A program made the translations under genes and the position numbers. From CAYRXM01 sp964449465 (GTDB taxonomy: Bacteria > Chloroflexota > Anaerolineae > JAFGEY01), in the NCBI GenBank assembly GCA_964449465.1, contig CAYVBK010000025.1, forward strand, positions 1 through 64,000: a DNA stretch of 64,000 nucleotides. The letters are read 5' to 3'. The notes beneath the pieces were generated by a model. The model searched no databases and was not told the origin of the DNA. It worked only from the letters and a program-made list of their open reading frames with translations. Below, piece after piece: positions 49,585-58,373 of the stretch; positions within the stretch are counted from its first letter, which is position 1, and each line of letters opens with the position of its first letter.

Positions 49585-51567
49585 TCATCCTTTGTCCAGG
49601 TCTGCCACAATCCGCCGCGCCAGCGGATTGTCGGGGTCAATTTGCAAGGCTCTTTGCAAGGCGGCGGCGGCCTCGTTGGACTGTCCCAGAGCCAGATAAC
49701 ACAGGCACATACTGGCATGTGGGTCGGCGTCGCGCGGGTTAGCCATAGCCGCATGCTGATAAGCGCGGATGGCATCGGCCCATCGCTTTTGCTCAAAATA
49801 AATCTCGCCGATAAAATAATGTGCCAGGGCGTGATTGGGGTCTTGTTGCACTGCCTTTTGCCACTCTTGGAACGCCTGGCGCGTGTTGCCCTTTTTGCGC
49901 TGAATCAACCCCATCAGAAAGGATGATTCGGCAGCATTGGGGTTCTGCCGCTGAAGCTCTTTGATCAGCTGCTCGGCCTCGCTCACCCGATTGGCCTGGA
50001 GATAGCACATAGCCAGGCGCGCCTGGATCTGTGCATCTTGTGGATGGGCGCGGGCCAGTCGCTCCAAAATGGGCAGGGCTTTGGAATATCGCCCGGCGGC
50101 AAATTCCACGTCGGCCAGCAGGCTGCCCAGATCATCATCGTTGGGAGCCAGTTGATAGGCCAGTTCGAGCGTTTGCAAGCCTTGTGAGAGTTGATCGGTA
50201 GACAGGTAGACCATGCCCAACTGTGTGTGGATGGCGGCATCGCGAGGGTGTTTTTGCGCGCCGCTCTCCAGGCAGGCGATGGCCTCGCGCGGGCGATCTA
50301 GCTGCGCATAGCATTGCCCCAAACCGAGGTACAGCCCGGCCTCGTCGGCGCCCAATCGTATGGCCTGCTCATAGGCTTGTGCCGCCAGCTCAAACCGCCC
50401 GGTCTGGAGATGGGCGTCGCCCTGCGCCATCAGTGGGCGGATTTGGGCGCGCGCATCCGGTGGCGTGCCCGGCGCAGGCGGCAGTGGGGAGCGGCAGCGC
50501 GAGCAAAAGCGTGCCGTGGCGCGGTTCATCGCCCCGCATTGCAGGCAGGGCCGGTCGGTGCTGCTCAGGGGGCTGCGGCAGCGCGAGCAGAAGCGCGCCC
50601 CAGCGCGGCACATGTTGCCGCAAACCGGGCAGCGCACCTGCGATGGCGGTTGGCCGGGCTGTGGCGATGGGATCGCGGGCGATGGGATCGCGGGCGCAAC
50701 CGGCGGCAGCGTTGCCTGTGCGGCCAGGGCTGCATCTACCAGCGGCGTGAGCGCGGTGGCCAGTTCGCCGGCGTTTTGATAACGGTGCAGGGCGTTCAAA
50801 TCCATCGCCTTGAGGATGATTTCGTTCAATGCCGGGGCTACCGCCGAATTGATCTGGCGCGGCGGGGTCAAAGTCAACTCTTTGGTCATGCGGTCAAAGC
50901 CGTCCGGCGGCAGGCGCATGGTCAGCAGACAATACAGCGTTGCCCCTAGCGCATAGACATCTGAGCGGGTGTCGGTGCTGCCGGCGTACTGCTCTGGCGG
51001 CGAAAAGCCCTGCGACACAGCCCTGGCCATGCGCTGCGTCTTGGTTTGTGGATCGATCTTGGCGATGCCAAAATCTACCAAAATGGCCCGTCCTTCGGCG
51101 TTCAGGCGGATGTTGGCCGGCTTGATGTCGCGGTGAACGATCGCCGGCTGTCGGCTGTGCAAATAGGCTGTCGCCTCGCACACCTGCGCCATCCAGATCA
51201 ACACCTGTCCCACCGGCAACGGTCGGCGCGTACGCTCTGCCTCAATGATCACCTCGAGCAGGTCGTGCCCCTCGATATAGTCCATCACCAGGTACTCGCT
51301 GCGCCCGTCGGGGAAAAAGTCTGAAACGTGGACCAGGCCAGAGTGATTCAAAGAGGCCAGCAGTTGCGCCTCGCGCCGGAAAAGCTGCCGTGACTCGGAG
51401 GTCGGGTCGGCCAGTTCCTTGATCGCCACCTGCCGCCCGGCCAGGCGGGTGTCTTGGGCCAAATAGACCGCGCCATAGCCGCCCTGGCCCAGCTTTTTGA
51501 CGATTTGATAGCGTCCGCGATCCAGCGAGTGACCGAGCGGTAATGTCGGTGGAGGTTGAGATGACAT
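49585..51567 (-). CDS. Cytoplasmic Ser/Thr kinase with double zinc ribbon and TPRs (K7)
   Basis: The 660-aa protein has LGQGGYGAVYLA, VAIKEL, HRDIKPAN and DFGIAK. After the kinase domain there is no membrane helix. Two zinc ribbons (VRCPVCGNMCRAGARFCSRC and CLQCGAMNRATARFCSRC, about 325-378) precede about seven tetratricopeptide repeats (about 395-650) with typical A-x-x-x-G...A-I-x-x-Y patterns. A soluble adaptor-like kinase that docks partners on TPRs is inferred. The ATG at 51567 has AAAGGA upstream; the longer frame enters the hairpin element. Confidence 0.92.
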   Translation of the reverse strand: MSSQPPPTLPLGHSLDRGRYQIVKKLGQGGYGAVYLAQDTRLAGRQVAIKELADPTSESRQLFRREAQLLASLNHSGLVHVSDFFPDGRSEYLVMDYIEGHDLLEVIIEAERTRRPLPVGQVLIWMAQVCEATAYLHSRQPAIVHRDIKPANIRLNAEGRAILVDFGIAKIDPQTKTQRMARAVSQGFSPPEQYAGSTDTRSDVYALGATLYCLLTMRLPPDGFDRMTKELTLTPPRQINSAVAPALNEIILKAMDLNALHRYQNAGELATALTPLVDAALAAQATLPPVAPAIPSPAIPSPQPGQPPSQVRCPVCGNMCRAGARFCSRCRSPLSSTDRPCLQCGAMNRATARFCSRCRSPLPPAPGTPPDARAQIRPLMAQGDAHLQTGRFELAAQAYEQAIRLGADEAGLYLGLGQCYAQLDRPREAIACLESGAQKHPRDAAIHTQLGMVYLSTDQLSQGLQTLELAYQLAPNDDDLGSLLADVEFAAGRYSKALPILERLARAHPQDAQIQARLAMCYLQANRVSEAEQLIKELQRQNPNAAESSFLMGLIQRKKGNTRQAFQEWQKAVQQDPNHALAHYFIGEIYFEQKRWADAIRAYQHAAMANPRDADPHASMCLCYLALGQSNEAAAALQRALQIDPDNPLARRIVADLDKG

Positions 51568-51596
51568 AAGAGTCCTTTTTATCTGGACAAGGGTGA

Positions 51597-51730
51597 CTCC
51601 ACTGAAAAAACTCAACAAGGTGCCCGTCACCTGAATTCGACTGAATATGGTTATGCTTTAGAAGTGTCGAATTTTCGTAAAAATTCACCAAAGTGACGGG
51701 CACCTGAGCTGCAACGACTTTTTTCAGGAA
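51597..51730. repeat. Dispersed hairpin element, copy G, with distinct interior
   Basis: Ends are ACTCCACTGAAAAAAC and CTTTTTTCAGG, as in the other copies. The arms inside differ: AGGTGCCCGTCAC (51618-51630) pairs with GTGACGGGCACCT (51693-51705), and AATTCGAC (51634-51641) pairs with GTCGAATT (51665-51672). It occupies the 176-bp space between the ABC exporter and K7. Confidence 0.75.
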
Positions 51731-51743
51731 AGCCAAGGGTGAT

Positions 51744-54476
51744 CTAGACCACGTCTTTGCGCTTTTGCACCAGCCAGGTCAATCCGCCAAAGGCCAGGGC
51801 AAATGCCATCAGAACGGCCCAACGAGTCAGCAGGTGAGCGGTGGTGGAATCATAGCTGACATTGAACTTGAAATCGGGCGTCTGCTTGATTTGCCCGTTG
51901 ATGCAAGGCGATTCGGCCTGGCTCAGGCCGCGCCGGAGCTGTTCATTCTCAAACTCGACGCAACTCACACTGGCGGCCCGGCGCTCCGGCAGGTTCACCG
52001 TATCGCCCAGCGCCTCCAACGTCCAGCGCGAGGTGGTCAGATAGGAAATCGGTTTGGCCAGGTCGGGCAGGTCAAAGATGGCTCCGGCAAAAAGAATCTG
52101 CACAAACAGCACGATCAAAATCACATAGATGACCGTGTTTTGGCTGCGTGCCAGCGCCGAGATCAGCAGTCCGGCGGCAATGTTGGCCAGTGAGGCCAGG
52201 AACAGGGTGATATACATCTCGATGGCTGCCGGCAGCATGACCCCATTGGCTGGATATTCGACCCGCAAACGCACTACCAACAAGAGCAGCAGGCATTGGA
52301 TGGCGGCAAACAGGGCCAGCACGGCCATTTTGGACAGCAAATAAGGCACAATTTTCAAGTTGACCATGCGTTCGCGGGCATAGATGGCCTCTTCTTTGAT
52401 GATCTCGTACGCTGCGGCAAAAATGCCCAGCAGGTTGGCCGAGAGGGACAGCATAAAAAGCAGTCGCTGCGCCGCACCGACCATGATATAGGAGGCTTGA
52501 AATTTTTCATCGTCATTTGTCGGGTCTTGTTCCAGCCGCTTATCGGCGATCTCTTGCTGGATTTGTTCGCGTATCTGATCGGGCGGCTTGCCCACCAGGT
52601 CTTGCGGTTTGGCCATGATCAACAAGAGCAGGCCGATCAGCGGCATGACGGCCAGCAAGATAAACAGGCTCATCTTGTCGCGACGGATCAGGTCGAAATA
52701 TCGCCGCGCCAGCACGGCAAACTGCTGTATGGCCGAGCCGCGCCGTTTTGTTGGCTGTGGCGGCGCAGCCGGGCCGGGTGGTGGCGGGTTGATTTGCAGC
52801 CGCCCGCTGACATACTGCCGGTATTGCGGTGAGGCTTGAAAGCAGGCGGCCCATACCTGTGCTGTAGACGGGTTGGGCATAGCCGTACTCAGTTGCTGGT
52901 AATGAGGCTGTAAGCGCGGCGGCAGCGAATTCTGCACCGGGTCAATGGGCTGGCCTAAACGGGCGTAAATGTCGGCAAAGTCGGTCGCATCGAAAAAGGC
53001 CAGTGCTTCTTGCGGTGGGCCAAAAAAGACCAGATAGCCGTCGGCCATAAAAGCCACGTGGGTGCATTGGGCAATGTTGGCGGTGGCATGTGTCACCAGC
53101 ACGATGGTGCGACCGGCGTCGGCGAGCTGGCGCATGGTGTACATCATCTTTTTCTCCAGGCCGGGGTCCAGGCCCGAAGTTGGCTCGTCAAGAAAGAACA
53201 GGCCAGGGTTGGCCAGCAATTCTGCGGCAATGCTCACCCGCTTGCGCTGCCCGCCGCTGAGTTGATTGACCTGCTTGTCGGCGTGTTGGGCCATTTCAAC
53301 CTGAGACAAGGCCTCTTGAACGCGCCGTTGCACCTCGGCCGGGTCGGCATCGGGCAGGCGGAGTTGCGCCGCATAGGTCAGCGCGCTGCTCACCGTGAGG
53401 TGGCCGTGAATGATATCGTCTTGCGGCACATAGCCCAAAATGCTGCGGTAGGCGGCAAAATTGGCATACAGGTCATCGCCGTTGATCAACACCTGTCCAT
53501 CGGCGGGGGTAAAACCGCTGAGGGCTTTCATCAAGGTGCTTTTGCCCGCCCCGCTGCCGCCCACCAGGGCCACAAATTCGCGCGGATAGATAGACAGCGA
53601 CACATCTTGCAGGATCAGTTTGCGCGTGGGGGCTTGGGGCCTGCCCAGATTTTTCAGCGACAGGCCGCCGCCGATCTTGACCTCGCGTTTCAGGTTTAGC
53701 GCGTCCAGCCGATAATTGCCGCCTGGCGTGTACTGCGTCAGGCCGGCCTGATCGTAGACCAGCTTGAACGGGCCAATCTTGATTACGTCGCCATTTTGTA
53801 GCGAGCAGTCGCCGCGCACTGGTTGACCATTGACAAACGTGCCATTGCTGCTGTTCAAATCGCGCAGCACAGCGCCTTGAGGCGTTTGTTCCAGGCGGGC
53901 ATGCTGTCGCGAAACAGACGGGTGGTTCAAGTGAATCTGGCAGGCCGGATCGCGCCCCATCGTCACCGTTGCTTGCTGTTGGAGGTTGAGCCGCCCCAGC
54001 GGAATGGTCTGTACCGGCTGGTCGGCGGCGCCGGCAGCCTGATAGATGAATCCCACCGAGTTGCCGCGCGCATCGCCCATGCGGATCATATCGCCGTTGC
54101 TCAGCTTGTGGCTGGCTGCGATCTTGGATCCGTTGACCGAGGTGCCGTTGGTGCTGCCCAAATCGGTGAGCCAATGCTCTGTGCCGCGCTGTTCGATCTG
54201 GGCGTGTCGGCGCGAGACGGCCGGATTTTGTGTCACAATGTCGCTGGCCGGGTCGCGCCCGACGATCATTAGCGGCCGAGATAAAAGAACCGGTCGCTCG
54301 ATCTGGCCCGGTTCTTGCACGATCAGTTGAGCTGTCGCACCTAGAACGCGGGTTTGGTTGAAAGCGGATGCCGGAGGGAGCGATGAATCTGCTTGAACTG
54401 CCCGCCCGCAAGCCGCACAAAAGGCGGCATTGGGACGACTGAATTTGGCGCCGCAGTATTTGCAAAAATTGGACAT
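51744..54476 (-). CDS. ABCG-type exporter with zinc ribbon and two FHA domains
   Basis: The 910-aa protein combines a zinc ribbon (CKYCGAKFSRPNAAFCAACG), FHA domain 1 (about 70-140; GRDPASDIV, VSRRHAQIE, LGSTNGTSVNG), FHA domain 2 (about 170-245; GRDPACQIHL, VSRQHARLE, SSNGTFVNG), an ATPase with GGSGAGKSTLMKAL, LSGGQRKRVSIAAELL and LFFLDEPTSGLD, and a six-helix ABC2-type membrane domain. The FHA signature residues for phosphothreonine binding (G-R, S-x-x-H, N-G) are present in both. It is a half-size transporter that would dimerise. FHA control by the neighbouring kinases is a strong inference; the cargo is unknown. Confidence 0.93.
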   Translation of the reverse strand: MSNFCKYCGAKFSRPNAAFCAACGRAVQADSSLPPASAFNQTRVLGATAQLIVQEPGQIERPVLLSRPLMIVGRDPASDIVTQNPAVSRRHAQIEQRGTEHWLTDLGSTNGTSVNGSKIAASHKLSNGDMIRMGDARGNSVGFIYQAAGAADQPVQTIPLGRLNLQQQATVTMGRDPACQIHLNHPSVSRQHARLEQTPQGAVLRDLNSSNGTFVNGQPVRGDCSLQNGDVIKIGPFKLVYDQAGLTQYTPGGNYRLDALNLKREVKIGGGLSLKNLGRPQAPTRKLILQDVSLSIYPREFVALVGGSGAGKSTLMKALSGFTPADGQVLINGDDLYANFAAYRSILGYVPQDDIIHGHLTVSSALTYAAQLRLPDADPAEVQRRVQEALSQVEMAQHADKQVNQLSGGQRKRVSIAAELLANPGLFFLDEPTSGLDPGLEKKMMYTMRQLADAGRTIVLVTHATANIAQCTHVAFMADGYLVFFGPPQEALAFFDATDFADIYARLGQPIDPVQNSLPPRLQPHYQQLSTAMPNPSTAQVWAACFQASPQYRQYVSGRLQINPPPPGPAAPPQPTKRRGSAIQQFAVLARRYFDLIRRDKMSLFILLAVMPLIGLLLLIMAKPQDLVGKPPDQIREQIQQEIADKRLEQDPTNDDEKFQASYIMVGAAQRLLFMLSLSANLLGIFAAAYEIIKEEAIYARERMVNLKIVPYLLSKMAVLALFAAIQCLLLLLVVRLRVEYPANGVMLPAAIEMYITLFLASLANIAAGLLISALARSQNTVIYVILIVLFVQILFAGAIFDLPDLAKPISYLTTSRWTLEALGDTVNLPERRAASVSCVEFENEQLRRGLSQAESPCINGQIKQTPDFKFNVSYDSTTAHLLTRWAVLMAFALAFGGLTWLVQKRKDVV

Positions 54477-54528
54477 TCCTGCTCCTCAAAGGTTGAGCTT
54501 GAGATGGTAGCGGCGTGCCCCTGCGCCG

Positions 54529-56607
54529 CTACCAATCCGATGATGGGGCGATGCGTACATCGTCTACCCATGCTTTGGCCGAGGTTCTGGCATTGTGCCA
54601 CAATTGGATGGCTGGTTCGAGCCGAATATTTTCGCCCAGGGTGACGCTCTGGATGCCAACCAAATTGTCGTCCACAAAATAAGACAGGACCCGTCCCTTG
54701 TTGGCCGCCGCGATGCGCAGGGTGTACCATGTGACCGGTTTGGCGACGGTTTCGGCAATGACTATGCCATTTCCCTTGATCACCTGAATCTGGCTCTCGT
54801 TCAAGAAAAATTCAGTATAGCCGCCCGGCAGGTTGGCCGAATAAAGCACCAGCGCGATTCGTCTGCCACCCTCGCTACTGCCGCGTTGCTCCAGCATCAG
54901 GCGCGCCTCGAAAAAGGCAAAACCGGCTTGCGGCCAGGTAGCCAGGCCCAAGATCACGCCATCCTGCGTGGATGGGGTGGTGTCGGCGAGCATCAATTTG
55001 CCGTCTTGCTGGACGATCTGCGCCAGTGCGCTGGCCCGATTGATCTGCCACAAAGCCTGATTATAGCTGTTATTATACGCAGAATTTCCAAAGTTATCGT
55101 AAATGTTGTCTGTCAAGACCAGCGAGCCGGGCAGTTGCAGGTCGGGCGTAGGCGTTGCCGTGACGCTCATTTCGGCGATGGCCGTCTGCCCGGCGGATAG
55201 GGTGGCCTTTTGGCTGATATACATGGCCGTCTGGCGAGCATGAGTGGTGGCCTGCATAGCCTGGACGGTAGACTGCCAACGCTTTTCTTGATCGGCGCGC
55301 AGTCTCAGCCATCCGCCGGCGATGGCTAACAGCAGCAGCACGGCCACCGCCACCCATATCCACACCCGGCGGATCGCCCGGCCCGGTCGGGCAGTCTGGA
55401 TGGCGGGCGGCTCAGCCTCTTGTTTTGCCGGTTCGGGCGGCGTTACCAGCGCGGTAGGAATTGCCGCTTGTGTTGCCCGAATCTCGGCCGCCCGTGTCTC
55501 GGCCAGCACCTCGGTGGGTTTGGGCGCGGGCGCGGCGGCCGGTCGAAACAGGCCACGGCGGCCGTCGGTGGGGCCTGTCTTGCGCCGCTTTTTCGAGTCG
55601 GTCTCGGCGACCGGGCCGGGCAAGGCCGCCTTGAACTCGCTCATATTTTGATAGCGGTGGACCGGCACAGGCTGGGTGGCCTGGATGATGGCCTGCTCGA
55701 CCTGCGCCGACACTGCCGGGTTGACCTTGCGCGCCGGCGGCAGGTTGAACGGCGTCATGGTCGGGTCATAGCGGGTGAGCAACTGATGCAGCAGCACACC
55801 CAGCGCGTACACATCCGAGCGGGCGTCGGTCTGCCCCTGGCCGTACTGCTCTGGCGGGGCATAGCCCACTGTGCCAAAGTTGGCCGTGTCGCGCGCCTGA
55901 CCCGGCTTGAACAGCCGCGCCACGCCAAAATCAATCAGCTTGATCTGGCCGGCAGCGTCTACCATCACATTGCCCGGTTTGAGGTCGCGAAAAATGATCG
56001 GCGGGGTGCGGCTGTGCAAATAGCCCAGCACATCGCACAATTGCGCCGCCCAGTTCAACACCTGCGCTTCGGACAGCGGACCGGATGCGTCGTCCAGCCG
56101 TTCTTGTAGCGTTTGTCCCTCGATAAATTCCATCACCAGGTACAGCTTGTCGCCCTCGACAAAAAAATCGCTGACCTTGGGCAGATTGGGATGGTCGAGC
56201 AGGGCCAATATGGTGGCTTCACGCCGAAAGGCCTCGCGCGCCTGCTGTCGCTCTTGAGAGTCGGTTAGAGCCGCATCGCTCATCTCTTTGATCGCCCACA
56301 GCTTGCCAATGATGCGCGTATCGGTGGCCTGATAGACCGCACCCATCCCGCCGCGCCCCATTCGTCGCACAATTTGATACCGTCCGCTCAGCAATGTTTG
56401 CGGCGGCAGGTGGCCGGTCAGACCGCCGGGCGGCGTGCTGCCGCGCAAGGGAGCGGCGCAGTGGAGGCAAAAGCGCGCCTGCGGTGGGTTGGTCGTGCTG
56501 CAGACCGGGCAGGGCTGATCGGTTTGGATCAAGGCCGTTGCGCACTGGACACAAAAGCGCGCACCATCTTGATTTTCGCTGCCGCAGTTGGGACAATATA
56601 TGCTCAT
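54529..56607 (-). CDS. Zn-ribbon Ser/Thr kinase with LamG-like outer domain (K8)
   Basis: The 692-aa protein has two N-terminal zinc ribbons (CPNCGSENQDGARFCVQC and CPVCSTTNPPQARFCLHC), then a kinase with MGRGGMGAVYQA, IIFRDLKPGN (Phe in place of His of HRD, Asp kept) and DFGVAR. A membrane helix (about 415-435), a helical spacer and a concanavalin-like domain (about 490-692; SLVLTDNIYDNFGNSAY ... WVDDVRIAP) follow. The latter resembles DUF1080/LamG folds that bind sugar polymers. Its ATG overlaps the stop of K9 (ATGA). Confidence 0.9.
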   Translation of the reverse strand: MSIYCPNCGSENQDGARFCVQCATALIQTDQPCPVCSTTNPPQARFCLHCAAPLRGSTPPGGLTGHLPPQTLLSGRYQIVRRMGRGGMGAVYQATDTRIIGKLWAIKEMSDAALTDSQERQQAREAFRREATILALLDHPNLPKVSDFFVEGDKLYLVMEFIEGQTLQERLDDASGPLSEAQVLNWAAQLCDVLGYLHSRTPPIIFRDLKPGNVMVDAAGQIKLIDFGVARLFKPGQARDTANFGTVGYAPPEQYGQGQTDARSDVYALGVLLHQLLTRYDPTMTPFNLPPARKVNPAVSAQVEQAIIQATQPVPVHRYQNMSEFKAALPGPVAETDSKKRRKTGPTDGRRGLFRPAAAPAPKPTEVLAETRAAEIRATQAAIPTALVTPPEPAKQEAEPPAIQTARPGRAIRRVWIWVAVAVLLLLAIAGGWLRLRADQEKRWQSTVQAMQATTHARQTAMYISQKATLSAGQTAIAEMSVTATPTPDLQLPGSLVLTDNIYDNFGNSAYNNSYNQALWQINRASALAQIVQQDGKLMLADTTPSTQDGVILGLATWPQAGFAFFEARLMLEQRGSSEGGRRIALVLYSANLPGGYTEFFLNESQIQVIKGNGIVIAETVAKPVTWYTLRIAAANKGRVLSYFVDDNLVGIQSVTLGENIRLEPAIQLWHNARTSAKAWVDDVRIAPSSDW

Positions 56608-58331
56608 CCTTTTCGATCTCCCCGGCGGCGCGCCGGCCCGCCCTGCCGCGTCTGCAAGGACTGCCACACCAGGTCGCCGGCAAACCAGCCCAGCGCTCCC
56701 AGCACAGCCCCGCCGATCCAGGTGACCGGATTGAGCAGCATCGTCAGGCTGCGGAAAATGACCTCAAACAGCACGGCTATCACCATCGTCATCGCCGCGA
56801 TCCAGGCCAGCTCGCGCGGCCACTCTTCGTCGCGGCCCAATTTGCGAATGCGCGGCAGCAGCCGCACCGCTCCTTCGGCGATCAATCCGCTGAGCAGCAG
56901 AGCCAACAGCACCAGACTCAGAGCCCAATCCTGCCAGCTCCAGCCCATGCGCACGTTGGTGATCACCGTGCTGACCAGAACGGTCAGCGCATAGGCTGTG
57001 TGCATTGCCCAAGACTTGCGCGTGGCGCAGTAGGCCAGCGGCAGCACGACCACAAAGCCCGGCAAAGCGTTCCACAGCCATCCCCAGGCGGCCAGGGCGG
57101 GGGTCAAGAGCCACAGGCCCAGCGAGAAAACGACCAAAAAGCCGGCCAGGGTCAGCACGATCTGAGGGGTGGACCACTGCGCCACCATCATCACCAGGCG
57201 GGTGGTGGGACGCGAAGTCGGTTTGAGCGGCGTTCCCTCGGTGACGAGGGGGCCCGGTTGGCCTTGAGGCGGCCAGACGGGCGGGCGCACGCCCAGTTGC
57301 CCGGTGATGGCCTGCCTGATCTCACCAGTGCTTTGCCATCGTTTTTCACGGTTGCTCTCCAGGGCGCGGGTGATGACATTGACCATGGCCGGCGAAATGG
57401 ACGGGTTGAGTTGGCGAACCGGCGGCAGGCCCCAGGGCGTGGTATTGGGGTCGTGGCGGGTTAGCAGGTGATGCAGGGTCACGCCCAGGGCATAAATGTC
57501 GGTGCGCGCATCCGACTGGCCGCTGCCGTGCTGTTCGGGGGCGGCATAGCCCGGTGTGCCCAAGGCCATCGTATCGCTGCGCTTGCCCGGCTTGAAACTG
57601 CGGGCGATGCCAAAGTCAATCAACTTGACCTGCCCGCTCCGGTCAATCATGATGTTCGATGGTTTGAGGTCTCTAAAGATAATCGGCGGGTTTTGTGAGT
57701 GCAAATAATTCAGCACATCGCAGAGCTGCACGGCCCAGGTGGCCACGTGCGCTTCGGGCAGTGGGCCGGGCGTGCGATCCAGAATTTTTTGCAGTGTCTC
57801 ACCGTCTACAAAATCCATCACCAGGTATTGTTTGCCGCCAAAATCAAACACATCGCTGACCTTGGGCAGGTTGGGATGCTCCAGCCGGCCTAATAATTCG
57901 GCCTCTTGATGAAACTGCGCCACCGCCTGCGCCCGCTCGGCCGGGTCAGCGATGGCCGCGTCGCTCATTTCCTTGAGGGCAACTCGCCTGTTCAAGCGGG
58001 TATCCATCGCTTCGTACACGGCAGCCATACCGCCCTGGCCCACTTTGCGCATGATCACATAGCGGCTGGCGATGATGGTATTGGCCGGCAGCAGGCCGGT
58101 GGCTCCCGGCATGCTGTCGCCGAACCAGGGGGGTGGGGTGTTGACTGCCGTCGCCGGACGGATGTTTTGTTCGCCGATGGGGGCATTGCCGATGTACCCA
58201 TCGCCGGGCAGCGGCTGCGATGAAGGGCGGCTGTCCGGGACGAGGTTGCCGGTCAGGGCGGCGCGACACTGACGACAAAATTTGGCTCCGTCGCGGTTTT
58301 CACAGCCACAGTTTGGACAATAAACGCTCAT
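56604..58331 (-). CDS. Zn-ribbon Ser/Thr kinase with polytopic C-terminus (K9)
   Basis: The 575-aa protein has one zinc ribbon (CPNCGCENRDGAKFCRQC), a kinase with VGQGGMAAVYEA, VALKEM, IIFRDLKPSN (Phe in place of His) and DFGIAR, then about six membrane helices (about 375-560) with no large outer domain. It is translationally coupled to K8 downstream, and 42 bp downstream of the PP2C gene. The polytopic end could anchor or sense the membrane. GGAGG precedes the ATG at 58331. Confidence 0.9.
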   Translation of the reverse strand: MSVYCPNCGCENRDGAKFCRQCRAALTGNLVPDSRPSSQPLPGDGYIGNAPIGEQNIRPATAVNTPPPWFGDSMPGATGLLPANTIIASRYVIMRKVGQGGMAAVYEAMDTRLNRRVALKEMSDAAIADPAERAQAVAQFHQEAELLGRLEHPNLPKVSDVFDFGGKQYLVMDFVDGETLQKILDRTPGPLPEAHVATWAVQLCDVLNYLHSQNPPIIFRDLKPSNIMIDRSGQVKLIDFGIARSFKPGKRSDTMALGTPGYAAPEQHGSGQSDARTDIYALGVTLHHLLTRHDPNTTPWGLPPVRQLNPSISPAMVNVITRALESNREKRWQSTGEIRQAITGQLGVRPPVWPPQGQPGPLVTEGTPLKPTSRPTTRLVMMVAQWSTPQIVLTLAGFLVVFSLGLWLLTPALAAWGWLWNALPGFVVVLPLAYCATRKSWAMHTAYALTVLVSTVITNVRMGWSWQDWALSLVLLALLLSGLIAEGAVRLLPRIRKLGRDEEWPRELAWIAAMTMVIAVLFEVIFRSLTMLLNPVTWIGGAVLGALGWFAGDLVWQSLQTRQGGPARRRGDRKG

Positions 58332-58373
58332 TCCATCCTCCAGTTCTACAAACAGGCGCAAGGCCTGCCCCTA

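Noticed and set aside
51597..51730. A riboswitch or small RNA between the ABC exporter and K7
   Set aside because: The ends match the dispersed hairpin family, and no known riboswitch core is visible.
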